Below are positions 9,212 to 18,459 of a stretch of DNA of 30,974 bases, piece by piece. Source of the stretch: Sergeia podlipaevii. Its lineage: Eukaryota > Euglenozoa > Kinetoplastea > Trypanosomatida > Trypanosomatidae. Position 1 is the first letter of the stretch, and every line of letters begins with the position of its first letter. The notes below the pieces were generated by a model. That model made no database searches, was not told the DNA's origin, and saw only the letters and a program-made list of their open reading frames with translations. The translations under genes and the position numbers were made by a program. Location: the NCBI GenBank assembly GCA_030849805.1, contig JASANZ010002057.1:1-30974 (forward strand), in the 5' to 3' direction.

Positions 9212-10048
9212 CTACAGCGCGTCCTGCACCGGGCCATAGCTGTTGCGATGAAACTCGCACGGCCCAAGTTTTTTCAGTGATATCTTGTGATTCTCCGTGC
9301 AGTACCCTTTGTGGGAGTCAAACCCATAATTGGGGTACAACTGGTGCATTATTGTGGTAGCGTAGTGGTCTCTCGAAACCTTAGCTACGACAGAGGCAGC
9401 AGCAATAGAAAGGAACTTATCGTCGCCCCCTATCACTGGTTCACATGGAAGCCCCTCTAGCTCTTTGTACGTGTTGCCTACGAAGCCGTTTGGTTTCCTG
9501 CTTTTAATTTCGCTCCTCTTATTTGAGTTCATAAAAGCCCATGGGAGCCTATTGCCGTCAATAAGAACTCTGCAGTTACGGGAGTGTAGAGATACCCCAA
9601 CGGACGCACTAGTCAATTTCTTCACCAGTCTGTAGCACGCCCGTGACATGGCCTCCAATGTAGCATTAAGAATATTCACGCGGTCAATCTCGGCAGCTGG
9701 CACGAGAATAGTGCAAAGACCCAGCACATGATGCGTGCGAGCGGCGGTGGCATCGCAGGTGCGGCAAAGCGTAAGAGATTTATTTGTGATGGTGCTGCGT
9801 AAGAAAGCTTTAGAGGTGCCTCCTAGTGCTTGACATACAGACTCATAAGCGATGCGACGAGCGTCAACTGACATTTTCTTGCTGTCGCGTGCCACAACAC
9901 CAGTATCCTCGCCTCTAGTAAGGCGAAAGCAAACTGCGGTAACAGAAACGGGGCCAGCCATGCATCCACGCCCTGCCTCATCAACACCTATGACGTATCG
10001 CACATCGTGAGAGTTAATGTGAGTGGCTTCATTGCATGTTGTGAACAT
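9212..10048 (-). CDS. Ribonuclease HII (bacterial-type RNase H2)
   Basis: Endonuclease that cuts RNA in RNA-DNA hybrids and at ribonucleotides embedded in DNA. The 278-residue product shows the full RNase HII signature: GVDEAGRG at 21-28 (catalytic D23, E24, and the GRG motif), LIDGN at 162-166 (D164), KVSRD at 223-227 (D227), and YGFDSHKGY at 241-249 with the conserved substrate-contact Tyr. Monomeric bacterial-type enzymes of this class exist in trypanosomatids beside the trimeric eukaryotic RNase H2. I chose the ATG at 10048 because a strong polypyrimidine tract at 10071-10095 is followed by a CACTAG acceptor 13 bases before it. An in-frame ATG at 10162 would put this tract inside the coding sequence. 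The N-terminus is short and not strikingly mitochondrial. Confidence 0.92.
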   Translation of the reverse strand: MFTTCNEATHINSHDVRYVIGVDEAGRGCMAGPVSVTAVCFRLTRGEDTGVVARDSKKMSVDARRIAYESVCQALGGTSKAFLRSTITNKSLTLCRTCDATAARTHHVLGLCTILVPAAEIDRVNILNATLEAMSRACYRLVKKLTSASVGVSLHSRNCRVLIDGNRLPWAFMNSNKRSEIKSRKPNGFVGNTYKELEGLPCEPVIGGDDKFLSIAAASVVAKVSRDHYATTIMHQLYPNYGFDSHKGYCTENHKISLKKLGPCEFHRNSYGPVQDAL

Positions 10049-10061
10049 TTCAGAAGACACG

Positions 10062-10095
10062 CTAGTGTTAGAAGGGAGGAGAGGAGAGAAGAAGG
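10062..10095 (-). promoter_or_regulatory. Polypyrimidine tract and probable splice acceptor for RNase HII
   Basis: The plus strand 10071-10095 is an uninterrupted A/G run, so the transcript reads as 25 pyrimidines. The first AG after it lies in CACTAG (10067-10062). Use of this site would leave a 5' UTR of only about 13 bases plus the spliced leader before the ATG at 10048. It is the best evidence for that start. Confidence 0.55.
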
Positions 10096-10332
10096 TCATC
10101 AATAGAGAGGTTTTTAAAAAAGTATAGGCGGAGAAGGCTAGATTGCGGGGGGGGGGGAACATAGTACACTGCCAACGTGCGTAAAATTTAATTGTCTTTA
10201 ATTACACATTTCTTTTCTGTTGCTGCTAGCGATGTTCGTTTCGTGCAGTAATGCCGCTAAGAAAACGACTGCCCTCGCGTATGTATGCGTCAGTAACCTT
10301 ATGCATGTGTGCAAGTGTGCACCCCCCTGCGT

Positions 10333-10929
10333 TCATCTTAGCAAAAATGCTGCCGCGTCGCGAACGTGCCTTTGCCGAGATCCAACGAAGAACATCATCT
10401 CTTTCGTCTCACGTTGTAGCTTCTGGATGCGATCCGCCAGCTCCGCGTTTTGTTGTCGTGTTCGTGTACGTTTGCGCTCTAAGTTCCCAATAAGAATTGT
10501 AAGGTCTTCGTACTCCTGACGGCCAGCAGCAAGCTCCTCTGCCTCTCGCTCATCTGCCTCCCTCTCAGCTCGCTCAGCAGGCGTCTCCTCAGTGCTCGAG
10601 GAAACGGGAATGGTCTGCATACGAGCCTCGTGCAGCAGCAACACCCGCTCCTGTTCTTCCACCGCGCGTCTTGCCTGGCGTTCTAGCCTGTCTTGCACTG
10701 CATCTCGAACAGTGCTCACAAGCATTTGCAATGGCTGAGTTTCCCTAAACCCCCTGACAGAGCTGTCTTCATTGCTACTGCGTATGGACGTGGCGCAGCT
10801 CAGAATGCCTTCGTAAATGGCTTGTTGCCGGCATGAGTACGAGTCGTGAGCATCCTCAAGGGAACTCAGATAGTTCCGACAGCTGATCAGAGACTCTAAA
10901 ACAGGCTGGAGCTCCTCCACAGTGGGCAT
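10333..10929 (-). CDS. Small helical / coiled-coil protein of unknown function, 198 residues
   Basis: The start is taken at ATG 10929 (MPTVEELQPVLES). The same frame is open for 35 more codons upstream, but that part reads like 5' UTR. The N-terminal 60 residues are helical with scattered Cys. The middle and C-terminal parts (about 75-185) are strongly charged, rich in Glu, Arg and Ala, with heptad-like spacing typical of coiled coils (for example ERAEREADEREAEELAAG). There is no signal peptide, membrane segment or catalytic motif. The length and composition resemble small subunits of cytoskeletal, flagellar or kinetochore assemblies; I recognise no family. Confidence 0.7.
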   Translation of the reverse strand: MPTVEELQPVLESLISCRNYLSSLEDAHDSYSCRQQAIYEGILSCATSIRSSNEDSSVRGFRETQPLQMLVSTVRDAVQDRLERQARRAVEEQERVLLLHEARMQTIPVSSSTEETPAERAEREADEREAEELAAGRQEYEDLTILIGNLERKRTRTRQQNAELADRIQKLQRETKEMMFFVGSRQRHVRDAAAFLLR

Positions 10930-11308
10930 GTTCTTGTGTGCCCAGCGAACTTCGAAATGATTTCTATGCGAGAATTGTACACTGTGGAGAAGAGAAATGG
11001 ATACGTGCATAAAGTCCATATGATAGCAAGACAAAAAAAAAAGATTTGAAAAGAAACAGAGGTAAATAATGGCACAGCAAAATTCAAAGAACTACGCAGT
11101 GTGTGTTCTTCGGTGTTTATATGCATCACTGCCACTAGTCAATACTAGTACTAGTACAGCTCTCTGTATAGTGGAGAGGGATTCTTTCCTTCTGATTCAC
11201 GTTTGTTTTTGCATTGGGAATGGCCCTTGGTAACAAATGAGATCATGAAAAGCTCACGCAAAGAAAACCTATGAGTTGGAAGCAAAAAAAAAAAAAATGG
11301 TCTCTTCC
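10930..11308. other. Spacer, no gene seen
   Basis: A/G-rich stretch at 11029-11060 (A10 within it) is a likely polypyrimidine tract on the transcribed strand for the 198-residue gene. A short direct repeat of ACTAG units lies at 11134-11157, and an A13 run at 11285-11297 sits just below the stop codon of the next gene. Confidence 0.45.
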
Positions 11309-12097
11309 TTACAGTGACAGGGCACTGCGTACACGCGCGTCCTCGGTCAGTACTGCGCGTATTCGCCTACTGGCGCCTTCGGCCTCCATTAAAGCTTCTA
11401 GCGCATTTTGTAGCACTGCAACGTCATCTGGAGTCGGCCTGCTGCATGCATCCTCGCTACTTTCACCAATGGCGGGGTTGAAAACAGGTGTAGATTTATC
11501 CTTGCGCAATACGCTGGTCCGAGCTGTCACTCTGGGCTTGAATGTACACTCGCGTTGCAGTGCTTCGTCACGAACGAAGCGTGCGTCGTGCAGTTTGGCC
11601 TCTCTGCGGGCAGCCCAAGCATCCATGCGACGTTCTAAAGAGCCCGCAGCGCGTGCACCGCCAGTGTGCTGCACCCTCGCATCTTTATGGGAGCTTTCAT
11701 CGTCGTCAGCGTATGCGGTTATCTTCTGGCGCGGCCTCAGCAAACGATCCTGTGAAGTTTCAGGTATTTGGGCAGTGATGAGCGCGCTTGTGGGGTTAAT
11801 AGTGGGTGAAAAGGTCGCCTCAGTGTCCTCCTGCAATGTTTGTCTTTGGCGTTGCAGCCAACGTCCAGAGGGTAGGCTATAATCTTTACAAGAGCCGCTT
11901 TGCCGCTGTGGGCGGTCTGTTGGTGATTTATGAGTGAAGGAGCCACGCATGCGAGAGGAAATGTGCGCATCTCGGCGCATTGTCACTACAGGTGAGTACG
12001 TGATGGGAGAGGGCTCTGTTGGTGAGTGGCCTTGCTGACAGTCGAGACTTCCACCAGGTTGCTTTGAAGTGTCAGAAGTTGTTGCAAAGTTGCTCAT
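11309..12097 (-). CDS. Basic protein with ECTFKP-type motif, 262 residues, unknown function
   Basis: ATG at 12097. The N-terminal 130 residues are low-complexity, rich in Ser, Thr, Pro and Gln. The C-terminal half is charged and helical, with an ERRMDAWAARREAKLHDAR helix ending in ECTFKPRV. Motifs of the form (E)CTF(K/R/H)P are common in trypanosomatid cytoskeleton-associated proteins, where they follow a basic helix, so a microtubule or flagellar role is a reasonable guess but unproven. The protein ends in another short helix. No signal peptide or membrane segment is present. Confidence 0.7.
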   Translation of the reverse strand: MSNFATTSDTSKQPGGSLDCQQGHSPTEPSPITYSPVVTMRRDAHISSRMRGSFTHKSPTDRPQRQSGSCKDYSLPSGRWLQRQRQTLQEDTEATFSPTINPTSALITAQIPETSQDRLLRPRQKITAYADDDESSHKDARVQHTGGARAAGSLERRMDAWAARREAKLHDARFVRDEALQRECTFKPRVTARTSVLRKDKSTPVFNPAIGESSEDACSRPTPDDVAVLQNALEALMEAEGASRRIRAVLTEDARVRSALSL

Positions 12098-12779
12098 CGC
12101 TAAATACCCTGTTCCTGCCTCCTCTTGTCAACCCTAGTATCATACGATTTTACTTGTGTGGAGGTATCGTATATTTTTTTCCTTCTTTTTCTTCTTCCTA
12201 CTGTAACTCTGCGTGCATGAAAGAAGTCTAAGAAAATGCAATATTGCCGTAAAAGATTCAGCGCAGCGATGATCACCAGCAAGGCATAAATGTGCAAAAA
12301 AAGGAAAAAGAAAAAAAAAAGATACGTGAGCAAAACATAAGATAAAGAAAAAAGGAGCAAAAAAAGGCTGGAGGACCCAGAGGACAGCCATCTGGCAACC
12401 GAACCTTCTCTTTCTATTGCGTGGATCTGTCTGTGTGTCTGTGTGTGTGTGAGAGAGACGGGGAGAGCCACGCACATCATTTATGTGTTACGTTTCTGCA
12501 TTTCTTTTTGTCTAAATAGATACTGATAGATTACAAAGCTTGGCCGTGTTGATGATCGATTTCTCCGGTTGTACATACATCATCAGTCAGCTTTAGTATA
12601 CATAGCATAGAGGAACAAGCAACAGAGCAAAGCTATTCCCTGGGCATCACCAAAAGCTGATTCAAAGAAAAAAAAGAAAAAAAAGGAAAAGAGAAGAGAT
12701 AATAATCAAAAGAAAGTATCTCCTACACAACAACTGCTGCGCCAGTCAATGTGCGTTTTTTCTTTTTTTGCTCCTCTCC
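12098..12779. other. AT-rich spacer with A/G runs and a GT microsatellite
   Basis: Polypurine sequence at about 12296-12370 on the plus strand reads as a long polypyrimidine tract for the 262-residue gene. A (GT)n run lies at about 12430-12451 and another A/G-rich block at 12665-12710. No gene is seen. Confidence 0.5.
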
Positions 12780-13460
12780 CTATCTTCCACTTTGACGACC
12801 TGGTGGGAGAGAGTGAAAACGAAGACTGAATCCATCTGGGTCCTTTGAAGACATATCCGTAGGTTTGCTAATAGGAGGAAAGTTCGACTTGGCGGTCTGT
12901 GCGTCTTGCAAGTGTCGTCGGCGTGACTCTTCAAATGTTGCGTACAAGTCAGGCAGAGGCTGATGGCTGTGGTGTGGTTCCCCTCTAAGAGTCTGGTGTC
13001 TGTGCCCCTCCCAGCCCCCGGAAACGGCGGACTCCCTAGCAGCATGAGATCCTGCACTTGAAGCCGCGCGCAAACTTGACTCCCGCCGTGCCGCCCCAGA
13101 GTCCCTACGCTCTATTTCCTTCTGACGCTGTGCACGTGTGGCGTGTCGGTCAATCAACTCATGCACCTCGTCGTAGAGGCGCGCCGCCTTGAAACGAATG
13201 CGATCAGGAGTGCCTACTCGCTTGGCAACAACGCCCTCGGCACGACGATTGGGCGAGGTGAAAGCATTGCATCGATTCATCACCACAGCGGGCGACGAAG
13301 AGGTGACGCACTGCGGATCGCTATCGTACGTATTCTCCTGCGTTAATAAATCCTCACCGTCGGCATAGTCACATAGTGGAGCAGCCTCAGCTATTGCCAA
13401 CTGTTCCTTTTCATCACACTCGGCAATGAGAGGAGCTTCAGCGGTGGTGGTGGAACTCAT
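12780..13460 (-). CDS. Unrecognised basic protein, 226 residues
   Basis: The start is taken at ATG 13460 (MSSTTTAEAPLIAE). The frame is open 45 codons further upstream, including an ATG at 13595, but that extension is Phe/Leu/Cys-rich and looks like translated polypyrimidine leader. The first 70 residues are acidic. A central helix (RIRFKAARLYDEVHELIDRH) is followed by a Ser/Arg/His-rich, largely disordered C-terminus with DLYATFEESRRRHLQDAQ as a second helix. No family was recognised and there is no membrane segment. Codon composition matches its neighbours, so it is likely a real gene. Confidence 0.65.
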   Translation of the reverse strand: MSSTTTAEAPLIAECDEKEQLAIAEAAPLCDYADGEDLLTQENTYDSDPQCVTSSSPAVVMNRCNAFTSPNRRAEGVVAKRVGTPDRIRFKAARLYDEVHELIDRHATRAQRQKEIERRDSGAARRESSLRAASSAGSHAARESAVSGGWEGHRHQTLRGEPHHSHQPLPDLYATFEESRRRHLQDAQTAKSNFPPISKPTDMSSKDPDGFSLRFHSLPPGRQSGR

Positions 13461-13881
13461 CAAACCACTTTTTGAAGGTAACTTAAGTTCTAAATGTATG
13501 TATACACGGCAAACTACTGAAGGTAATAAACACAAGGAGCAAAGAAAAGGGAAAAATAAAGATGTATTCGGGTCAAATGTGGAAGCAGGCCACAACAGTT
13601 AAGTAGTATCAAATAGCGCTACAATGCAGGCAAAAATAAGCACAAAAAAAAAAGATAATCATGATCAATCAACTGATACATAAAAATAGCTCTTTGGAAG
13701 GAGTGTTTCCAGTGCCAATAGGCATTCCTTCTGTTGTCGTTGTGTATGTGTGAGTGTAAACTGTCAGCGGCATTTCTAATAATAATAGAAAGTGATATAA
13801 AGGAAGAGAGCAAACTGAGCAAGATAGAAAATTGCATGTTACACACGCCTCTCCCACCGTTCACATTCGTCACTCATCCTT
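13461..13881. other. Spacer, no gene seen
   Basis: Probable 3' UTR of POLIB and 5' UTR of the 226-residue gene. An A/G-rich stretch at about 13534-13562 is a candidate polypyrimidine tract. Confidence 0.45.
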
Positions 13882-16800
13882 TCATAGGCGTACGTGAAAA
13901 CTGTCCCTGCGTGTGCTCGCTTTCCTCGCGCCTTTGATCTTCTTTGTCTTTCCTTCCGTATCAGTATCCTTCTTCAAGATATCCTCTGGAAGTGACACAC
14001 TCTCACCCTCACTCTCACTCTCCTCCTCTACCTCTTCCTCCGCCTCTTCAATATGATCGGAGGCCAAAACGTCTTCCTCGGAGCTGAAGGAGCTCTCCTC
14101 AGCTACTAATTTGTCCTTCCCAGTGGCGGTGTGAGCGGTGTCACCGGAACGACTCCTCTTTTGTGATTTCAAAAAGGAAAAGTTTCCCCCGTCGATGGTT
14201 TGCATAGAGCACATGTCTAAGCCACAGGAAGCAGAAACCCTAAGAGGAACGCTAATGTCCACGCCCGGGAAAGTGCGCGGTACGTAGTTGTGCACGTCAC
14301 TTAGGATGCGGCACGTATCGGCAGCACACTCCTTGAGCACACTAACGTGGCAGTCAATCCATACAGAGTCATGCACAAAGTTGGTCAGAAAAGCGCGTTG
14401 ATTGTAGAAATTCTTCTTGAGAAACGTGCGCAACACGCGACCCACCATCATCTGCGCTAGCTCAGCGCCAAAGCCCTGGATAGGGTAGTTCTTGAGGGGA
14501 GGCAAGTTCAATACAACGTCCCGAGTGCGGAAGTGCATGCGCACACCAGTTGGCAGTTCAACAATGAATCCTGTAGGCAGGCCAGGGTTGTTGGGCCGAA
14601 GAGCAACAGAGCGAACAATGCGATGAAATCGAGCAATTTCTGGATATGCCACGTCCTCCATCTTTATCGACTCCTGTAGATCCGCTACAGGAATACCAGT
14701 CGTCTTGTGCAGTAGCGGTATACCAGCTCCGTAGAGACGCTGAAAGGAAAACTGCTTCGCGGTTTTGCGCAGATGCACATACTTGGGGACACCGCGCTTG
14801 TATCCTTCATAAATCTCCTCGTAAGGAAGCCCACTGAAGAACTCCGCACGCTTTACGTGAAAGTCAACTCCTGCGTTGAGGTCCTTGGCGAGGTGCGGGT
14901 CCCGACACAAGATTGCCAACACCACAATCTCAAGCTGTGAGTAGTCAATCTCAATACATCGGCCATCATGGCCAAAGCGAGAAACAAAAAGGCGACGCAC
15001 TGACGACTTATCGTCCTTGGGAATATTCTGACAACTTGGGTACGCGCTTGTCGTGCGTGAAGTTGTAGTGGCCGTCATGTCAATCAGTTGCCGCACTGTG
15101 TGATCGGGGTGCAGTGCGCTAAGATGCCCATCTCCGCTAGACTGGAGAAAGCGAGCAGAGTGGTGGTCAAGCCGCTGGCGCTGAAGAAGCACGGTGGCTG
15201 CTGGGATGCCATGCGAGTGCAGTGCCTCTAGCACAGAATCTCCGAAAGGTTTCTTCTGTAGACTCGATACTACTTTTGGATGCTTAACAAGAGCGTGTGC
15301 AACACCTGGAAGGCGTACTTGCACAGATGTGCGCTTGCGCTGCGTTGGCACAAAACAACCCACTGCTGGATACGTTAGCAAGCTTTTCGCTGCCTCAGTC
15401 AGAATGGCATCTCGCTGCTCCTCGCGCGTCTTACTTGCTAATTTGAAAACATTCAGTAACACGAACCAAAGTGCTTTGGTGTCAGTGTCAGCACGGTGCA
15501 GCTGGCCCTCGGGGGTAACGTTTAATCGCTTTATCAGATCACCGAGACGGAGAGAGGCAGTGAGAACCCCCAGAACGGTATGACTGTTGCCACTACTGGT
15601 CGCGTTCTTCTTCGCGCTGACGCGTTTAGTCTTCGCCGGCTTATCATCCGTGGAGAGCAAATTCGCTCCTTCCGAATCTGCAAAGGACATCTTGCCTCCG
15701 TTACTGCTGAGCTCAGCCCTCCGAGTCTTAAGCAGCGCCACAGAGTCACAAAATAGAATCCCGTCATGATCGGTGTCAGGGGAGTATGTGTCCAAAGCAC
15801 GCCTCAGCATCGGCTCGTCAACACCAAAGACGTTGTGTCCTACTAAGACGATAACCTCGTTAGCCCTGCGCTGCCCCTTCCCTAGCCGAAGATACTCAAC
15901 GACACCATTAATCACCGTGTCAATCGTTGGCGCATCTCGAACTGCCTCGTCAGTGATATGGTGAATGTCAATAGTTCGAGGAGTAATGCGTCGCTGAGGG
16001 TTTACAAGGGAAGTAAAGGAGGTGCCCTCGAAAGGGTCGTACATGGCAATTTCAATGATTTCGTCCGTCGTCACGTTCAGCCCAGTCGTCTCAACATCAA
16101 ACAACACTAGGCGGTATGACTTGTTCACCTGAGAGCCGTGCTTGTCAATGAACTGTGAAATGCGCTGAGGCAGCTTTGCCATCGAGGCAGGCACAGAGCA
16201 TTGCGCTGCGTACCGCTGAAGATGCAACTCGCCAACCATCTGCTGGAATGGACCGTATCGATGACACAGGTGCACCAAGTTGGAAGTCCAGAGTGGACTG
16301 TCTCTAGCCTTGACGACACTCCCGATGGTAATGGTGCCCCCAAAGAAGTACGCGTGTAGTTGCGGCAGCGATCCCCAGTCGAAGTACTCACGCATGTCAA
16401 TCGGCACCTCTGGTGGTACGTGAGCGCTAAGTACGGTGTCCAGAGTGAGGGCTGCGCTCTTGAGCGCCTTGGCCTGCTTATCTGCTTCCTCCACATCAAC
16501 ATAGATACCTGCTGCTTCCATAGAGGCCATAGCAAGGAGTGCATCCATCCTGTGTGATATACTGAGTACCTGACACTGCTCGCAGGCGCGGCGAAGCTGA
16601 GAGGCAAACACTGTGGCTATGGCGGGGACCGCCTTGAGAAGGAAGCAGCGGTGGAACTGCAGCGGGAGTGTCTCGGTGTTCACGCCAAAAGAGGAGGAGT
16701 TGGGCAGCAAAAAGCCATGCTTCAGGCACACACTGTGCACACTGTTGTTTCCAGTGTGACATCTCTGCGCCTCCAGCAGATATTCTGCCAGCATAGTGCA

Positions 16801-18459
16801 CCACACCCGCCCGCCTCGCTTAAGAAATTTCTGTATCTCGGCGTCCTCCCACATGAGAAGAAGAAAGTGTTTCGCGTCGTGCGTAACGATGGCATCGATC
16901 CCCGTGAGTGACGGCATCTGAAACTTTCCACGTTCTGAGTACTTGGCCCACGGCTCAACGGTGTTGCCAGCGTGATCGGCAATGCATGTGCTGATAATAA
17001 AATTCTGCGTGCTAGTTGGGTTGTTTGGTCTTCCATATGCGGCGTAAGTGGTGGCTGTGTAAGCAATGACAAGGAATGTCTTGTAGTGCTTCAGCTCAGC
17101 GCGTTCGGCGCTGCATCGTTTGGGATTCTTAAATGTTTGCTCCCACGCATCCACATCTGACATAGACGCAAGGCTGTCGCTACCCCCAGCTGCGGCGGAG
17201 CCTTGTGCGTTAGCAGTAGCCTCAGCTACGCCACTTCTACCCTCCAGTAATGCTTTTCTTTGATATATTCGCATCGTATTGCCCGCAGCCACGTACACTT
17301 GGAAAAGGAGATCGGTGTCTAGCTTTCCGGAGAGCTCCTTAAGAGAACCCCAGTAGCGGTATGGATCTGAGTTGTATGCTTGCTTGTACTTGTCCTGTAT
17401 CTCAGAGGCAAACACAATATCGCACTCTCTGCCTGCCTTTGTAAGCGCGGTGCGACAGCGAAACAGTGTGGCGCGGTCTGTGCGATTGGTTGGAACAAGA
17501 ATAAGTTTTGTGCTATGTGTGTCTAAAACGCAGGCAAGAATGTCTGAAAGCATTCCCTTGGCAGCGAAGCGACGGCGATGCACTGGGTCCCAGATGGCTA
17601 TGTTCATGCTTCGTGTCCCAGCACGAACCAAGTGCACAATGAATACATCAAAGCGGGGAAGAATAAACGTGTTCATAGCGTGAATGGGGTCACTATCAAC
17701 TGCTTTGCAGGCCAGCGTGCGCAGGTACACCCAATGCATGCGGAACCACGACGGTGAAAATTTCGCCATAGACGGCAGGTTCCGCACCTGAGAGTTCTTC
17801 TTACCGTTCTTCGCCACCTTTCTATCGTCCTCCTTCTCCATGCTCATCATCAACTGCGTCAATGCGGGTGGAGATGCCTCAAAAGAGCTAGCAAGTTCGA
17901 GCGTATCGACGTGTGTGATGGGAATCAGCCCACTTGCTGAGATAGTGCGAGTCATGTCTTGTACCTGTGCAGCCACTTCTTTTCTTTCCGCCTCCGTTTC
18001 TACGACGGGCAGCACTAACAAATGTGGACTGCCGCGGGTGTGCTGCATAAGGTCATCCGCCAGTGCCCAGATGTCAGTGGTAGAGTTGAGTGTAGCTACG
18101 ACGTCATCACTGGAGACAGAAAACAAGATAGCAGATCCAGTGTGGGTATCAACACCAGCCAGAAAGATAGCAATGGCTTCACGATCTCGTTCTTCTTGGC
18201 TCTGCTCTCGCACCGCATAACTGCCATCCTGTTCGTCTGTCGCTTTGCAAACCACTTTGAAGTGGTCTAGTAACATGCCGCCACCATGTTCTCCGCGGGG
18301 GACAGTAATATTAAGGAATTTCGCGTAGTCGGATGTGGCGGAGTCACTTGGTGCGACGCCATTTTTCAACGCGGCCTGAGCCTTAACCAACGAGGTGAAA
18401 CTACATGCATTGCGACTCCATTGCAGAAGCAAACGCAATGTGCACAGCCTTCTGCGCAT
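13882..18459 (-). CDS. POLIB: Mitochondrial (kinetoplast) DNA polymerase I, POLIB type
   Basis: Family A DNA polymerase of 1,525 residues, one of several Pol I-like enzymes kinetoplastids use for kinetoplast DNA. The N-terminus (MRRRLCTLRLLLQWSRNACS) looks like a mitochondrial targeting peptide. Residues about 260-560 resemble a degenerate Pol I-type exonuclease fold. The polymerase domain opens near 636-660 (DALLAMASMEAAGIYVD). It is interrupted by an inserted DEDDh exonuclease at about 780-1000: FDVETTG (D788, E790), GHNVFGVDEPML (D881), HRADTD (H988, D993). Polymerase motifs follow: motif A IDYSQLE (D1172); O-helix R1231, K1235, F1239, Y1243 with the E. coli spacing; motif C VHDS (D1364). 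An exonuclease insertion in the polymerase domain is the known hallmark of POLIB, separating it from POLIA, POLIC and POLID. The last 95 residues are an acidic, then basic, disordered tail. Confidence 0.93.
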   Translation of the reverse strand: MRRRLCTLRLLLQWSRNACSFTSLVKAQAALKNGVAPSDSATSDYAKFLNITVPRGEHGGGMLLDHFKVVCKATDEQDGSYAVREQSQEERDREAIAIFLAGVDTHTGSAILFSVSSDDVVATLNSTTDIWALADDLMQHTRGSPHLLVLPVVETEAERKEVAAQVQDMTRTISASGLIPITHVDTLELASSFEASPPALTQLMMSMEKEDDRKVAKNGKKNSQVRNLPSMAKFSPSWFRMHWVYLRTLACKAVDSDPIHAMNTFILPRFDVFIVHLVRAGTRSMNIAIWDPVHRRRFAAKGMLSDILACVLDTHSTKLILVPTNRTDRATLFRCRTALTKAGRECDIVFASEIQDKYKQAYNSDPYRYWGSLKELSGKLDTDLLFQVYVAAGNTMRIYQRKALLEGRSGVAEATANAQGSAAAGGSDSLASMSDVDAWEQTFKNPKRCSAERAELKHYKTFLVIAYTATTYAAYGRPNNPTSTQNFIISTCIADHAGNTVEPWAKYSERGKFQMPSLTGIDAIVTHDAKHFLLLMWEDAEIQKFLKRGGRVWCTMLAEYLLEAQRCHTGNNSVHSVCLKHGFLLPNSSSFGVNTETLPLQFHRCFLLKAVPAIATVFASQLRRACEQCQVLSISHRMDALLAMASMEAAGIYVDVEEADKQAKALKSAALTLDTVLSAHVPPEVPIDMREYFDWGSLPQLHAYFFGGTITIGSVVKARDSPLWTSNLVHLCHRYGPFQQMVGELHLQRYAAQCSVPASMAKLPQRISQFIDKHGSQVNKSYRLVLFDVETTGLNVTTDEIIEIAMYDPFEGTSFTSLVNPQRRITPRTIDIHHITDEAVRDAPTIDTVINGVVEYLRLGKGQRRANEVIVLVGHNVFGVDEPMLRRALDTYSPDTDHDGILFCDSVALLKTRRAELSSNGGKMSFADSEGANLLSTDDKPAKTKRVSAKKNATSSGNSHTVLGVLTASLRLGDLIKRLNVTPEGQLHRADTDTKALWFVLLNVFKLASKTREEQRDAILTEAAKSLLTYPAVGCFVPTQRKRTSVQVRLPGVAHALVKHPKVVSSLQKKPFGDSVLEALHSHGIPAATVLLQRQRLDHHSARFLQSSGDGHLSALHPDHTVRQLIDMTATTTSRTTSAYPSCQNIPKDDKSSVRRLFVSRFGHDGRCIEIDYSQLEIVVLAILCRDPHLAKDLNAGVDFHVKRAEFFSGLPYEEIYEGYKRGVPKYVHLRKTAKQFSFQRLYGAGIPLLHKTTGIPVADLQESIKMEDVAYPEIARFHRIVRSVALRPNNPGLPTGFIVELPTGVRMHFRTRDVVLNLPPLKNYPIQGFGAELAQMMVGRVLRTFLKKNFYNQRAFLTNFVHDSVWIDCHVSVLKECAADTCRILSDVHNYVPRTFPGVDISVPLRVSASCGLDMCSMQTIDGGNFSFLKSQKRSRSGDTAHTATGKDKLVAEESSFSSEEDVLASDHIEEAEEEVEEESESEGESVSLPEDILKKDTDTEGKTKKIKGARKASTRRDSFHVRL

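Noticed and set aside
13461..13595. 45-codon upstream extension of the 226-residue protein resembling a signal sequence
   Set aside because: The Phe/Leu/Cys-rich stretch coincides with A/G-rich plus-strand DNA, that is, a probable trans-splicing tract.
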